Below, one piece after another: positions 15,490-25,429 of a stretch of DNA of 64,000 nt (the stretch's first letter is position 1; every line of letters starts with the position of its first letter). The notes under the pieces were generated by a model, which saw only the letters and a program-made list of their open reading frames with translations, had not been told where the DNA came from and searched no databases. The position numbers and the translations under genes were made by a program. The stretch comes from Clostridia bacterium (GTDB lineage Bacteria; Bacillota; Clostridia; RGIG6154). Location of the stretch: assembly GCA_017626145.1 (NCBI GenBank), contig JAGAJK010000060.1, positions 1 to 64,000 on the forward strand, read 5' to 3'.

Positions 15490-16146
15490 GTGCGGGAATG
15501 TTATCTAATAAAAAACTCTAAGTCAGTTAAAAGAATTATATCTAACAGTTATAAGTTAAATGTACCCAATCTTATGGTATTGGAGTACATTTTTCCACAA
15601 AACTACATATATGCCTTTATAAAAAGATTATTTGTTCGAAAACTTTTAAAAAGAGGAGTTTTTCTTATAAAAAATTACAAATCTGAAAGGAAAATATTGG
15701 AACGTTGTTTTTTTTATGTTTTAAAATTTATTTTTGAAGTGTATGGTTTTAATAATAGTACAGATGAAATTGGGATAGTGATCGAACAAACGAATACAGA
15801 TGTTGAGAAATTTATTAAATATGTATCATTCTTCGCGAGATTTTTGGTTATTTATGGTTTAGAAAAAATTAAATATGAATATTTGTTCAATGAACTTGGA
15901 GTATGTGCAATATATTCGTCATCAGATTTCCCAACAGAAAAGGTGGTTATATATATAGAAAATGAAATACAAATTAGTATTTTAGGGACAAAATATAATG
16001 ATGTTGATATAGAATTTAATGTAGAGGAATCTTGTGTAGATATGAATGAATTTGCATTTATATGTCGTGAGTTTGCTACAGAAGATGAGTACATTAATCT
16101 TTTTGAAAACAAATGTGTCAAAAAAATGGTACTTAAATCAAAATAA
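15490..16146 (+). CDS. Hypothetical protein divergent from cotJ
   Basis: 218 residues from GTG at 15490, with GAGGTG at 15479-15484. It is basic and Lys/Ile/Phe/Tyr-rich in the first half (FIKRLFVRKLLKRGVFLIKNY) and acidic in the second. Residues 85-150 read like a mixed alpha/beta fold (DEIGIVIEQTNTD...VKYVSFFARFLVIYGLEKI), but I do not recognise a family. No signal peptide or clear membrane helix. It is transcribed away from the cotJ operon with overlapping promoter space, which hints at a sporulation role without proving it. Confidence 0.65.
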   Translation: MRECYLIKNSKSVKRIISNSYKLNVPNLMVLEYIFPQNYIYAFIKRLFVRKLLKRGVFLIKNYKSERKILERCFFYVLKFIFEVYGFNNSTDEIGIVIEQTNTDVEKFIKYVSFFARFLVIYGLEKIKYEYLFNELGVCAIYSSSDFPTEKVVIYIENEIQISILGTKYNDVDIEFNVEESCVDMNEFAFICREFATEDEYINLFENKCVKKMVLKSK

Positions 16147-16151
16147 TGTAG

Positions 16152-16180
16152 TTGACAAAATATAATTTAATACTTATAAT
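16152..16180 (+). promoter_or_regulatory. Sigma-A promoter of greA
   Basis: TTGACA (16152-16157), 17-base spacer, TATAAT (16175-16180): perfect consensus, 40 bases before greA. Confidence 0.85.
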
Positions 16181-16220
16181 ATAAATATTGTGTTATAAGA
16201 ATGTGAAAGGAAATGGTTAA

Positions 16221-16700
16221 ATGTCAGGTAAAGAAATTACCATAACCAAGGAGGGTTATGAAAAACTTTTGGCTGAACTTGACCGCTATAAAACAGTGGT
16301 TAGGAAAGAAGTTGCCGAAAAGTTAAAACTCGCACGTTCATATGGTGATCTTTCGGAAAATTCAGAGTATGACGAGGCAAAAGAGGAACAAGCAAGGGTT
16401 GAGAACAAGATTGCTGAAATGGAAAATACCATTAAGAACGCAGTTATTGTTAATACCGAATGTGCTGATAAGTCACTTGTTTCTTTTGGTGCAACAATTA
16501 AAGTTTATGACATAGAGTTTGATGAAGAAATTGAATATACAATCGTTGGCAGCAAAGAAGTAGATCCTATGAACAACAAAATATCATCTGAATCTCCTGC
16601 CGGCAAGGCAATGATTGGTAAAAAAGTAGGCGAAATTGCCCAGGTTACCGATAATGATGGTCAAGTTATTAGTGAGTTTAAAATTCTTGAAATTCTATAA
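16221..16700 (+). CDS. greA: Transcription elongation factor GreA
   Basis: 159 residues, the usual GreA length. The N-terminal coiled coil (1-75) carries the tip residues in AKLKLARSYGDLSENSEYDEA, the acidic Asp-Leu-Ser-Glu-Asn motif that enters the RNA polymerase secondary channel. The C-terminal globular domain has SPAGKAMIGKKVGE. It rescues backtracked RNA polymerase by stimulating transcript cleavage. Monocistronic: consensus promoter before it and a terminator after it. A divergent paralogue is at 28937-29437. Confidence 0.95.
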   Translation: MSGKEITITKEGYEKLLAELDRYKTVVRKEVAEKLKLARSYGDLSENSEYDEAKEEQARVENKIAEMENTIKNAVIVNTECADKSLVSFGATIKVYDIEFDEEIEYTIVGSKEVDPMNNKISSESPAGKAMIGKKVGEIAQVTDNDGQVISEFKILEIL

Positions 16701-16738
16701 AATAAAGGTATCTCCTTGTGGAGATACCTTTATTTTAC
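16700..16738. terminator. Bidirectional terminator between greA and DUF1540 gene
   Basis: AAATAAAGGTATCTCC pairs with GGAGATACCTTTATTT across a TTGT loop. It has A/T tracts on both sides and serves the two converging genes. Confidence 0.9.
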
Positions 16739-17073
16739 TGTTTTTCGAATGATGAACAACATGTCTGCTGCGGTGTTTCACAGTTACAGGAATTGCAAGT
16801 GCAGTTTACGTCTATAGTGTTTAAATTGCAGTTACAGTCTTCGTTGTATTTACAATTTGTGGCTTCGCAGTTTATTATTGTTTTACCGCTACAGTCGATT
16901 GATGATAATGCATTTGTCAATACATTAGATTTAGTAGTAAAAGTATCACATACTGTTTCGTTACATTCGGTTGCATATTCACCTGTAACATTGATTTTTT
17001 TGCTTATACAACAATTTGAATCGTTGTACTTGCATGTTGTTACACTACATTTAACCATATGATTTTTATCCAT
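16735..17073 (-). CDS. DUF1540 cysteine-rich protein
   Basis: 112 residues. Two DUF1540 units are visible: residues about 8-46 (KCSVTTCKYNDSNCCISKKINV ... ETVCDTF) and 65-100 (INCEATNCKYNEDCNCNLNTIDV), each with the spaced Cys pattern expected of a small metal-binding or disulfide fold. A GGAGATAATT site precedes the start. DUF1540 proteins are widespread in Clostridia; a spore or stress role has been suggested but function is unknown. Confidence 0.85.
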   Translation of the reverse strand: MDKNHMVKCSVTTCKYNDSNCCISKKINVTGEYATECNETVCDTFTTKSNVLTNALSSIDCSGKTIINCEATNCKYNEDCNCNLNTIDVNCTCNSCNCETPQQTCCSSFEKQ

Positions 17074-17166
17074 ATAATTATCTCCTTAATATATTTTTTG
17101 TGTTGCATAAATATTATTGAGCGAAAATGAAAAAGATATACTTGAAAATTTATTAAAGGTGATTAT

Positions 17167-18063
17167 ATGCTCATAGCAAGTGTGTTAGTTGGTTTAATTA
17201 TATTGTATCTGGTAGCTAATTCTGTATATTCATACGGTTTTTCACGAAAAAAAGATTATGTTGATTTACATGAGATTGAATTTGAAAAACATAAAAAACA
17301 ACTTCCTGTACCTTTTTCCAAGGTTATTAAAGCCAATGATGGAGTGGAGTTATATGGGGATATATATATGAACAGAAACAACTTTTCCTCCAAAATAGCA
17401 ATAATCATACATGGCTATGGTTTTAGTAGAAAAAGCGTTATAGGAATAGCAGATGCATATTATAATGATTTTGGATACTCTGTATTACTACCGGATTTAA
17501 GAGCTCACGGAGAAAGCGGCGGTAAATATGTTGGCTTTGGTTGGAGTGACAGTAAAGATATATTGAATTGGATTTTATATGTTAAAGAAATGTTTGGCGA
17601 AAATGTTCAGATAGTACTCCATGGAATATCGATGGGAGGAGCTACTGCTTTGCTTACAGGCGCAAAAAGAAGCGAAGATATTAGTGCTATTATTTCTGAC
17701 TGCTCATTTTCATCAATTAAAGATATTTTGATACTAAGATTACGCAAAGATTTAAATTTACCTAAATTTCCATTCATTTATATCGTTGATTTTATAATGA
17801 GAATCAGATGTAAATATTCAATCAAAGATGGAAATGTTAAAGAGGAAGTCAAGAAAATACGTTGCCCTGTTTTTTATATACATGGACAGGATGATGATTT
17901 TATTCCTGTAGGTGCCGTATATGCTTTATACGAAAACACTAAAAGTTATAAAAAGCTTTATATATGTCCCGCTGCAGGACATGCTCAAAGTGCTCTAATA
18001 GACCCGGAAGAGTATCGGAATCGAATTTCGAACTTTTTAAAATATGTATTCGGCAGAATATAA
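17167..18063 (+). CDS. Alpha/beta hydrolase, membrane-anchored
   Basis: 298 residues, ATG after AAAGGTG. An N-terminal membrane helix (1-22) precedes an alpha/beta-hydrolase fold. The nucleophile elbow GISMGG puts the Ser at about 155, the acid is in HGQDDDFIP (about 240) and the His in AAGHAQS (about 270); HGYGFSRKS forms the oxyanion loop. It resembles the YqkD-type family of Firmicutes. Substrate unknown. It is followed after 40 bases by bofA. Confidence 0.85.
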   Translation: MLIASVLVGLIILYLVANSVYSYGFSRKKDYVDLHEIEFEKHKKQLPVPFSKVIKANDGVELYGDIYMNRNNFSSKIAIIIHGYGFSRKSVIGIADAYYNDFGYSVLLPDLRAHGESGGKYVGFGWSDSKDILNWILYVKEMFGENVQIVLHGISMGGATALLTGAKRSEDISAIISDCSFSSIKDILILRLRKDLNLPKFPFIYIVDFIMRIRCKYSIKDGNVKEEVKKIRCPVFYIHGQDDDFIPVGAVYALYENTKSYKKLYICPAAGHAQSALIDPEEYRNRISNFLKYVFGRI

Positions 18064-18104
18064 TCAGGACAAACAGCATATGATTAATTAAAGGGGCTGT
18101 TTTT

Positions 18105-18371
18105 ATGATTAACAATAAATTTATAGGTGCATATTCAATTGGGCTTATATTATTGTTTTTGGTTTTGAGAGTATTTTATACCCCGTTAAAGGTTGTTTTT
18201 AAGCTTTGTGTTAATACCTTAGCAGGAGGATTTATATTAATATTGATTAATTTTATAGGGAAATTTGTAGGAATAAACATTGGTATGAATGTTTTAACTT
18301 CGCTTGTTGTTGGAATACTGGGAATACCTGGCGTATCCTTGATGCTTATATTACAAACTGTTGTGTCTTAA
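18105..18371 (+). CDS. bofA: Pro-sigma-K processing inhibitor BofA
   Basis: 88 residues with an AAAGGGG site. Two or three membrane helices carry the family pattern: VNTLAGGFILILINFIG, then GINIGMNVLTSLVVGILG and PGVSLML. In B. subtilis BofA is a polytopic inner-forespore-membrane protein that, with SpoIVFA, holds back the SpoIVFB protease until engulfment is complete. No sigK or spoIVFB is in the window, so the partner is inferred. Confidence 0.85.
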   Translation: MINNKFIGAYSIGLILLFLVLRVFYTPLKVVFKLCVNTLAGGFILILINFIGKFVGINIGMNVLTSLVVGILGIPGVSLMLILQTVVS

Positions 18372-18426
18372 TATGTTGAAAAGTGCTAAAAATTTATCGA
18401 ATTCTTATGAAAAACATCCAAAACTA

Positions 18427-18455
18427 TTGACTTTTTTTCACAATGATTATACAAT
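18427..18455 (+). promoter_or_regulatory. Sigma-A promoter of glgBCD
   Basis: TTGACT (18427-18432), 17-base spacer, TACAAT (18450-18455), 45 bases before glgB. Confidence 0.7.
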
Positions 18456-18500
18456 AAAGTAAAGGGTATTAAATTCATATAGCCATTCCGGAGAAAAGAT

Positions 18501-20375
18501 ATGAAAAATAATTTTTTTAAAACGCATTCAGAGAACATAAAAAAATTTAACAATGGAGAATGTGTTAATGCTTATGAATTTCTAGGGGCACATTATAAAG
18601 ATGATTATACTGAATTTGTACTTTGGGCACCACATGCTACCGAGGTTAGACTTATTGGAAGCTTCAATTCATGGAATGGCAAAAATTATCAGATGGAACG
18701 TTATAAAGATTTTTGGTATATCAAGGTTGATAATGCAAAAATTGGTGACACGTATAAATATGAGATTTATAATGGACAAAATATATTGGTAAAAAGTGAT
18801 CCGTTTGCTTTTTGGTCTGCTCTAAGACCTGATACTGCATCGTCTATATATTCACTTGAGAATGATTTAAATATAGTTACCAATCTTGAAAACATTAATG
18901 AAGATGTACTTAACATTTATGAAATTCATATAGGTTCATTTATCACTAATAACGATGGTACGTTTTTAAATTATAAAGAACTTGCACCAAAGCTAACGAA
19001 TTATCTTATTGAGATGGGGTATAACTGTGTTGAATTTATGCCTTTATGTGAGTATCCATTCGATGCTTCATGGGGATATCAGATAACCGGATTTTATTCT
19101 CTTACATCGCGCTATGGAAGTCCTGATGATTTTAAATATTTAATTCAAATGCTTCATTCTGCCAATATACGTGTTATAATAGATTGGGTTCCCGGGCATT
19201 TTTGCAGAGATAGTCACGGATTATTTCAATTTGACGGACAAGCTCTTTACGAAAATGAACATGCAATAATAGCCGACAATCCTTGTTGGGGGACAACAAA
19301 TTTTGATTTTTCAAAGCCTCAGGTTAATTCATTTTTGATATCAAATGCAGTATTTTGGCTGAAAGAGTACGGAATAGATGGTATAAGGGTAGATGCAGTT
19401 GCTAATATTTTATATTCGAATTTCGGTAAAAATGATAATCCATTACTAAAAAACAAGTATGGTAATTTTGAGAACATTGATGGAATTTTGTTTTTAAAAA
19501 GGTTGAACAATACTATTTCTGAATTATTTCCAAATGTAATTATGATTGCTGAAGATTCGACAGACTGGCCTTATGTAACAAAGCCTGTTGAAATAGGCGG
19601 ATTAGGTTTTGATTATAAATGGAATATGGGATGGATGAATGATACTCTTTCGTATATGAAGCTTGATCCAATATACAGGAGTTATGAGCATGATAAGCTT
19701 ACATTCCCTATGTGTTATGCTTTCAATGAGAAGTTTATTTTGCCAATTTCTCATGACGAGGTAGTTCACGGCAAATGTTCGATGTTAGAAAAAATGCCGG
19801 GTTTTCGTTTTGATAAATTTGCACAACTTCGTGAATTTTTAGTATATATGTATGGGATACCGGGGAAAAAATTGATTTTTATGGGAAATGAATTTGGTCA
19901 TTCGCTTGAGTGGCGTCACTATCAACAGCTTGAATGGAATTTGTTGGAATATGACGAATATAGTGGTATGAAAAGATTTACTTCTGATATAAATCATTTG
20001 TATTTGAACAATTCTTCATTCAAATCTGATTTATGTGGTTGGGAAGGCTTTAAATGGTGTAACGCAAATGATAATGATAGAAGTATGCTATCTTTTGTCA
20101 GATTTTCACCAGACAAAGAGGAATTTTTAGTTTTTGTAATAAATTTTACACCGGTTAAATATGATGATTTTCTTATTGGTGTTCCTGTTTTTTGTGATTA
20201 TCAGGAAATCATTAACTCAGATAATATAATTTATGGCGGAAAAAATGCACTCAATAGAGGTTTGATAATTCCGAAAGTATGTGAAGTTGGTGAAATGCCA
20301 TTCAGTATTTCTCTGAATATTCCGGCTTTCGGAGGAATTATTCTGAAACCTTTAATAATAAGAAAAGAGGATTGA
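18501..20375 (+). CDS. glgB: 1,4-alpha-glucan branching enzyme GlgB
   Basis: 624 residues. Makes alpha-1,6 branches in glycogen. N-terminal CBM48-like beta domain (residues 20-110), GH13 catalytic barrel with [17 protein letters not shown] (nucleophile Asp near 299), MIAEDST (acid Glu near 350) and [10 protein letters not shown], then a C-terminal beta domain. It lacks the long N1 domain of enteric GlgB, as do many clostridial enzymes. It is the first gene of glgB-glgC-glgD; its stop overlaps an unused TTG before the glgC start. It uses a consensus-like promoter at 18427-18455. Confidence 0.95.
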   Translation: MKNNFFKTHSENIKKFNNGECVNAYEFLGAHYKDDYTEFVLWAPHATEVRLIGSFNSWNGKNYQMERYKDFWYIKVDNAKIGDTYKYEIYNGQNILVKSDPFAFWSALRPDTASSIYSLENDLNIVTNLENINEDVLNIYEIHIGSFITNNDGTFLNYKELAPKLTNYLIEMGYNCVEFMPLCEYPFDASWGYQITGFYSLTSRYGSPDDFKYLIQMLHSANIRVIIDWVPGHFCRDSHGLFQFDGQALYENEHAIIADNPCWGTTNFDFSKPQVNSFLISNAVFWLKEYGIDGIRVDAVANILYSNFGKNDNPLLKNKYGNFENIDGILFLKRLNNTISELFPNVIMIAEDSTDWPYVTKPVEIGGLGFDYKWNMGWMNDTLSYMKLDPIYRSYEHDKLTFPMCYAFNEKFILPISHDEVVHGKCSMLEKMPGFRFDKFAQLREFLVYMYGIPGKKLIFMGNEFGHSLEWRHYQQLEWNLLEYDEYSGMKRFTSDINHLYLNNSSFKSDLCGWEGFKWCNANDNDRSMLSFVRFSPDKEEFLVFVINFTPVKYDDFLIGVPVFCDYQEIINSDNIIYGGKNALNRGLIIPKVCEVGEMPFSISLNIPAFGGIILKPLIIRKED

Positions 20376-20380
20376 ACTTA

Positions 20381-21538
20381 ATGATGAAAAAAGAAATGGT
20401 TGCGATGATTCTTGCAGGTGGACAAGGTTCAAGATTAAAAGAGCTTACTCATAATGTTGCCAAGCCCGCTGTTGCTTTTGGTGGAAAGTACAGAATTGTC
20501 GATTTTGTGCTTAGTAACTGTACTAATTCAGGTATTGATACCGTAGGTATACTTACGCAATATAAACCTTGGGCACTTAACAAACACATAGGTGTAGGTA
20601 GATCATGGGATCTTGATACTTCGTATGGTGGTGTTAGTTTACTTCCTCCATATATGAGTGAAGCAGGTGGTGATTGGTATAAGGGTACAGCGGATGCAAT
20701 ATATCAGAATCTGGCATTCCTTGATGACCATTCTCCTGAATATGTTTTGATTTTATCCGGTGATCATATATATAAAATGGATTATGCTAAGATGCTTGAA
20801 TATCATATTGAACATAAATCTGATGCGACAATTGCTGTAATTGATGTTCCTTTAAAAGAAGCATCACGTTTTGGTATTATGAATGTTAATGATGATTACA
20901 GTATATATGAATTTGAAGAAAAGCCTTCTAATCCTAAAAGTACACTTGCATCAATGGGTATCTATATTTTTACATATGATGCTTTGAAAAAATATTTAAT
21001 TGAAGATGCAGTAAAATCCGATTCCGCACATGATTTCGGAAAAAATATTATTCCTCAGATGTTAAAAGACGAAAAAACAATGTTTGCTTATCCCTTTGAC
21101 GGATATTGGCGTGATATTGGAACTATTGACAGCATATGGGAAGCTAATATGGATTTACTTAATCCTGATAATGAATTAAAACTATACGACGATGAATGGA
21201 AAATTTATACAAAATCAGAAGTTGTTCCTCCTGAATATATAGGCGAAAATGCTACTGTTTCAAATAGCTTGATTTCGGAGGGAACAGTTATTCTTGGCAA
21301 AGTTGAAAATTCTGTTATTTTTCCAGGAGTATATATAGCTGAAAATTCAAAGGTTTCTAATAGCGTTGTTATGAGCGGTGTCCGAATTTTGTCAGATGCC
21401 AAAGTGGACAGGGCTATAATAGGGGAATCAACTGTGATTAATGAGAATAATTGTTTATGCGGTCAAGATGAGATTATTCTTATTGGTGATAATATCAACG
21501 TAAAACCGGGAACTTACAGAGAGGAGGAAACAAACTGA
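20381..21538 (+). CDS. glgC: Glucose-1-phosphate adenylyltransferase catalytic subunit GlgC
   Basis: 385 residues. Makes ADP-glucose for glycogen. Nucleotidyltransferase motif [16 protein letters not shown] near the start, [23 protein letters not shown], and a C-terminal left-handed beta helix ([18 protein letters not shown]). The ATG at 20381 has AGAGG 10 bases upstream. The stop overlaps glgD start (TGATG), so the subunits are made together. GlgC with GlgD forms the heteromeric enzyme of Firmicutes. Confidence 0.95.
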   Translation: MMKKEMVAMILAGGQGSRLKELTHNVAKPAVAFGGKYRIVDFVLSNCTNSGIDTVGILTQYKPWALNKHIGVGRSWDLDTSYGGVSLLPPYMSEAGGDWYKGTADAIYQNLAFLDDHSPEYVLILSGDHIYKMDYAKMLEYHIEHKSDATIAVIDVPLKEASRFGIMNVNDDYSIYEFEEKPSNPKSTLASMGIYIFTYDALKKYLIEDAVKSDSAHDFGKNIIPQMLKDEKTMFAYPFDGYWRDIGTIDSIWEANMDLLNPDNELKLYDDEWKIYTKSEVVPPEYIGENATVSNSLISEGTVILGKVENSVIFPGVYIAENSKVSNSVVMSGVRILSDAKVDRAIIGESTVINENNCLCGQDEIILIGDNINVKPGTYREEETN

Positions 21539-22656
21539 TGCTTAGAAATTATTTAGGTATTATAAACCTTGATGAAGATACAAAGGATATCAGAGCTTTA
21601 ACTACTAGAAGAAATACAGCTTCTGTTCCTATCGGAGGAAGGTACAGAGTAATTGATTTTGCTCTTTCTAATATGGTTAATGCAGGAATTAATCATGTAT
21701 GTGTTTTTTCTGAGAATTCTACAAGATCGCTTTCTGATCATTTGTCTAATGGAAGACCCTGGGATCTTGATAGAAAAATCGGTGGATTATATATAATTCA
21801 CAATGGTCTTATGGAAGATATTTTAAATTCAGATAAAAGAGTGTTCGAAAATAATATGGATCTTCTTGATAAAATTACTGAAGATAATATTATTATTTCA
21901 TCTTCGTATATGCTGTGTAATATAGATCTGGAAGCTGTTGCAGAAGCACATGAAAAAGCCGGTGCGCAAATTACAGCAGTATATAAAAGTGTTACTGATG
22001 CCGATATTCATTTTGTGAATTGCAATACTTTTAATATAACGAAAACAGGTAAAATCAGTAGTGCTGCAAGAAATATCGGACGAAAAAAAGAAGCTGATAT
22101 ATGCATGGAAATTTTCGTTATGAAGAAAGAGTTGTTATGTGATTTGTTATTTAAGGCAGCTAATGAAGGATTAAGATCAAAACTTAAAGATTACATCGCT
22201 GCACACATTTCTGAGTATGATGTTTACGGTTACAAATTCGAAGGATATCTTTCTTGTGTAAATACTATTGACAATTTTTATCGTACAAATATGGATATGC
22301 TCAATATTGCGACTATGGGGTCTTTGTTTAATAAAACCAGACCGATATATACTAAAACAAAAGATTCTCCTCCGGTAAAATACTATAAAAACAGTTTTGT
22401 TTCCAACTCATTAGTTGCTGATGGAACGGTTGTTAAAGGTAAAATCGTGAACAGTGTAGTTTCAAGAGGTGTTATAATCGAAGAAGGTGCTGAAATTGAT
22501 GGGTGTGTTATTTTGCAAAATGCTATCATAGGCAAAGACGCAAAACTTATAAATGTAATTGTTGATAAGGGTGTTGTTATAGAAGAAAATTCTGATATCA
22601 GATGCCCGAAACATAATCCTTTGACATTGGAAAGAAAAAGTAGATTTAAAGGATAA
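21538..22656 (+). CDS. glgD: ADP-glucose pyrophosphorylase regulatory subunit GlgD
   Basis: 372 residues. GlgC-like but lacking the full GGXGXRL pyrophosphorylase loop (NLDEDTKDIRALTTRR in its place), the family sign of the non-catalytic subunit. It keeps GGRYRVIDFALSNMVNAG and a C-terminal beta helix. It is a partner and activator of GlgC. Follows glgC with overlapping stop/start and ends at a terminator. Confidence 0.93.
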   Translation: MLRNYLGIINLDEDTKDIRALTTRRNTASVPIGGRYRVIDFALSNMVNAGINHVCVFSENSTRSLSDHLSNGRPWDLDRKIGGLYIIHNGLMEDILNSDKRVFENNMDLLDKITEDNIIISSSYMLCNIDLEAVAEAHEKAGAQITAVYKSVTDADIHFVNCNTFNITKTGKISSAARNIGRKKEADICMEIFVMKKELLCDLLFKAANEGLRSKLKDYIAAHISEYDVYGYKFEGYLSCVNTIDNFYRTNMDMLNIATMGSLFNKTRPIYTKTKDSPPVKYYKNSFVSNSLVADGTVVKGKIVNSVVSRGVIIEEGAEIDGCVILQNAIIGKDAKLINVIVDKGVVIEENSDIRCPKHNPLTLERKSRFKG

Positions 22657-22663
22657 TTTGTGA

Positions 22664-22701
22664 AAAAACAACGAAATTTAAATATTTCGTTGTTTTTTTT
22701 A
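22664..22701 (+). terminator. Intrinsic terminator of glgBCD
   Basis: AAAACAACGAAATTT pairs with AAATTTCGTTGTTTT-like sequence (AATATTTCGTTGTTTTTTTT) and ends in a T-run. Confidence 0.85.
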
Positions 22702-22709
22702 TGTTTTCT

Positions 22710-22738
22710 TTGCAAATAGAGAAAATTTGTGGTATAAT
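22710..22738 (+). promoter_or_regulatory. Sigma-A promoter of PucR/CdaR-type gene
   Basis: TTGCAA (22710-22715), 17-base spacer ending TGTGG, TATAAT (22733-22738). Confidence 0.75.
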
Positions 22739-22796
22739 ATCATTGTATTTTGTTTTAGAAAAATGATTCTAATAATATTGATTTTTGGAGGTTGCT

Positions 22797-23837
22797 ATGT
22801 CAATTGCAATGTATCAGAAATATTTTGAGGCCTTAAGAGAAAATCTGGCTATAAAGATGGGTGTTAGTGATATCTCAAATATAGTAATTGCATCTAACGA
22901 AAATTCTTTGATTGGACTTTCTTTAAATGAACTTGAATTTAAATATACTTCTTATCCTCTGGAATGCGATAGAGTGGACAGATTATCGTTTTTTATTGAA
23001 AACAGTGAAGCGTATGACACGAGAACCATTGCTGGTGTCGTTTTATCTTCATTAGGAGCTATGAAAACGTTTGATAGGGATTTCGATGATGTCGAGTATT
23101 TCTATCAGCAGGTTATAAGCGGTAACCTTGAAAATAAGTCATGGCGGACTCAATGTTTAAATATCGAGGATGAGGTATTAAGAGTCGTTTTTGTTATTGA
23201 TGTTTCAAGTAAGCATATTGAAATGGCAAAACAAATTGTAGATGAATGTGCACCTTTAAGAGAACAAGACTGTAGTTTTATAAATGATTCTGATGAAATA
23301 GTTCTGATAAGAAGCTGCAAAACAGAACCCTCTGGAAATAAGCTTATGAGTATTGCACAGCAGATTTCTCTTGCAATTATGTCTGAAATTTTTGAACAGC
23401 CTTCTATTGGTATAGGATGTGTCAGCGACAGACTTAATAATCTTGACAAAGCTTATAAAACTGCAAAGGATGCGCTTGAAATCGGATATACCTTTGAGAA
23501 CAGAGCTAAAATATATTCATATATGAATCTTGGTATAAGTCGACTTATATCTTCAATTTCTGTTGAAAAATGCAAAGCTTTTCTCAATGAAATCTTTCCT
23601 CAGGATATATTAAGAGAAATTGATGCAGATACAATGAATACAATTCAGCGTTTCTTTGATTTTGATTTAAATATCTCTTTGGCTGCACGTGAATTGTATA
23701 TTCATCGAAACACACTTGTTTACAGATTGGACAGAGTTCAGAAGCTTACAGGTCTTGATGTAAGAAAATTTGACGATGCTTTGTTATTTAAAATGGCAAT
23801 GCTTATACAGAAGCATTTAATTTCTAACCGCAGATAA
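22797..23837 (+). CDS. PucR/CdaR-type helix-turn-helix regulator
   Basis: 346 residues from ATG at 22797 (GGAGG at 22787-22791; an upstream TTG overlaps the site). The C-terminal 60 residues have the PucR-type HTH: LNISLAARELYIHRNTLVYRLDRVQKLTG. The middle (170-270) resembles a GGDEF-like domain found in CdaR proteins. These activate uptake or catabolic operons or respond to small molecules; the target here is unknown. It sits 12 bases before ftsE, so it may be cotranscribed with it. Confidence 0.75.
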   Translation: MSIAMYQKYFEALRENLAIKMGVSDISNIVIASNENSLIGLSLNELEFKYTSYPLECDRVDRLSFFIENSEAYDTRTIAGVVLSSLGAMKTFDRDFDDVEYFYQQVISGNLENKSWRTQCLNIEDEVLRVVFVIDVSSKHIEMAKQIVDECAPLREQDCSFINDSDEIVLIRSCKTEPSGNKLMSIAQQISLAIMSEIFEQPSIGIGCVSDRLNNLDKAYKTAKDALEIGYTFENRAKIYSYMNLGISRLISSISVEKCKAFLNEIFPQDILREIDADTMNTIQRFFDFDLNISLAARELYIHRNTLVYRLDRVQKLTGLDVRKFDDALLFKMAMLIQKHLISNRR

Positions 23838-23849
23838 CTGGAGGAAGAT

Positions 23850-24536
23850 ATGGTAATTGCAAGAAATGTTTGCAAAACTTATGATGAAGGAAATAAAGTT
23901 TTGCAGGACGTAAATTTTATTATTGACAAAGGTGAATTTGTATTTTTAGTAGGTGCTTCCGGTGCCGGAAAATCAACACTTATAAAAATGTTTCTTCGTG
24001 AAATTACTCCGACAACAGGAGAATTTATTGTAAACAACAAAGATATTGCTAAAATAAAGCACAAAGAAATACCTTTTTTCAGAAGAACTATAGGTGTTGT
24101 TTTTCAGGATTTTCGTCTTCTGGAAGATAAAACTGTAAAAGAGAATATTGAATTTGCGATGATTGTTGTAGGAGCACCTAAAAGCTTGAGAAGAAAAAAA
24201 ATACCGGAAATTTTAAGCTTGGTTGGACTTACACATAGAGCGAAGGCTTATCCTAAAAATCTTTCCGGTGGTGAAAAGCAACGTGTTGCGATAGCACGAG
24301 CTATTGTTAATAATCCTTCTATGCTTATTGCAGATGAACCTACAGGTAACCTTGATCCTGAAACAGCGTGGGAAATTATGCACTTATTGGATGACATAAA
24401 TAAAAAAGGTACAACCGTCGTTGTTGCGACCCATGCAAAAGAAATTGTAGATACAATGAAAAAACGTGTCATAGCTATTGAAAACGGAACCATTGTCAGA
24501 GATGAAGAGAAAGGAGTCTATGGCTATGATGAGTAA
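23850..24536 (+). CDS. ftsE: Cell division ATP-binding protein FtsE
   Basis: 228 residues. ABC ATPase: Walker A GASGAGKST near residue 37, Q-loop VVFQDFRLLED, signature LSGGEKQR near 139, Walker B MLIADEPTG near 160. The fold and the neighbour assign it to FtsE. With FtsX it forms a complex that turns on peptidoglycan hydrolases. ATG after TGGAGGA. Confidence 0.95.
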   Translation: MVIARNVCKTYDEGNKVLQDVNFIIDKGEFVFLVGASGAGKSTLIKMFLREITPTTGEFIVNNKDIAKIKHKEIPFFRRTIGVVFQDFRLLEDKTVKENIEFAMIVVGAPKSLRRKKIPEILSLVGLTHRAKAYPKNLSGGEKQRVAIARAIVNNPSMLIADEPTGNLDPETAWEIMHLLDDINKKGTTVVVATHAKEIVDTMKKRVIAIENGTIVRDEEKGVYGYDE

Positions 24537-25413
24537 TAAGATTAAATACTATATTGGTGAGGCATTCAAAAGCATAGGTAAAAACAGAATAACAAGTATT
24601 GTTTCCGTTTCTACAGCAGTAGCAACAATGTTTATCTTAGGTTTATTTTTAATATTATCTTTAAATGTTAATGATGTTGCTGTTCAGGTTTCGAGAGACT
24701 GTGAAATACAGGTTTTCATATCCGATGATTGTGATATGAATGCTTACGAAAGCATCGGAAACGAAATTAAAAAGATTCAACATGTTTCAGATGCACTGAT
24801 GTATACAAAGGAACAAATTTTTGAAGAGGTTAAAATTAAACTTGGCGATAAGGCTGATATGCTTGTAGGTCTTGAAAACGATAACCCTTACAGAAATTCA
24901 TTTAAGGTTAATCTTGATGATTTGGCTTATGTAAATGAAGTATCAGATGCTCTTGCAAAAATCAACGGTGTAGAGAAAGTAAGCGACGTACAGAGTCTTG
25001 CAAATACCATTGTTAATGTTGTTAATGCTATTCAAAATGTAAGTTTATGGTTAGTATTACTTTTATGTATTGTTACAGCATTTATTGTTTCAAATGCAAT
25101 TAAAGTGTCAGTTTATGCTCGAAGAAAAGAAATCAACATTATGAAATACATAGGTGCAACTGATGCCTTTATAAGATGGCCATTCATTATCGAAGGGATA
25201 ATTATTGGATTAATTGGTGCAATAATAAGCTTTCTGCTCATTTGGACTTTGTATTCGAGAATTCCCGCTCAAGTTTCAGAATATGTTACTTTTTTCAAAC
25301 TTCTGGCTTTCGAAAATATAGCATTAACCGTAATAGGAACTTTTTCAGTTGTTGGAATTGTGATTGGTGTTTCAGGAAGCATTATGTCTTTACGCAAACA
25401 TCTCAGAGTATAA
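24526..25413 (+). CDS. ftsX: Cell division protein FtsX
   Basis: About 295 residues. The start is at ATG 24526 with AAGGAG at 24511-24516 (spacing nine); an ATG at 24520 is only three bases away. It overlaps ftsE by 11 bases. Four membrane helices: one near 25-45, then three in the C-terminal half, with an extracellular loop of about 110 residues between (SRDCEIQVFISDDCD...). In Gram-positives this loop contacts the hydrolase or its coiled-coil partner, which is very likely the next gene. Confidence 0.93.
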   Translation: MMSNKIKYYIGEAFKSIGKNRITSIVSVSTAVATMFILGLFLILSLNVNDVAVQVSRDCEIQVFISDDCDMNAYESIGNEIKKIQHVSDALMYTKEQIFEEVKIKLGDKADMLVGLENDNPYRNSFKVNLDDLAYVNEVSDALAKINGVEKVSDVQSLANTIVNVVNAIQNVSLWLVLLLCIVTAFIVSNAIKVSVYARRKEINIMKYIGATDAFIRWPFIIEGIIIGLIGAIISFLLIWTLYSRIPAQVSEYVTFFKLLAFENIALTVIGTFSVVGIVIGVSGSIMSLRKHLRV

Positions 25414-25429
25414 TCACGGAGGAAATTAT

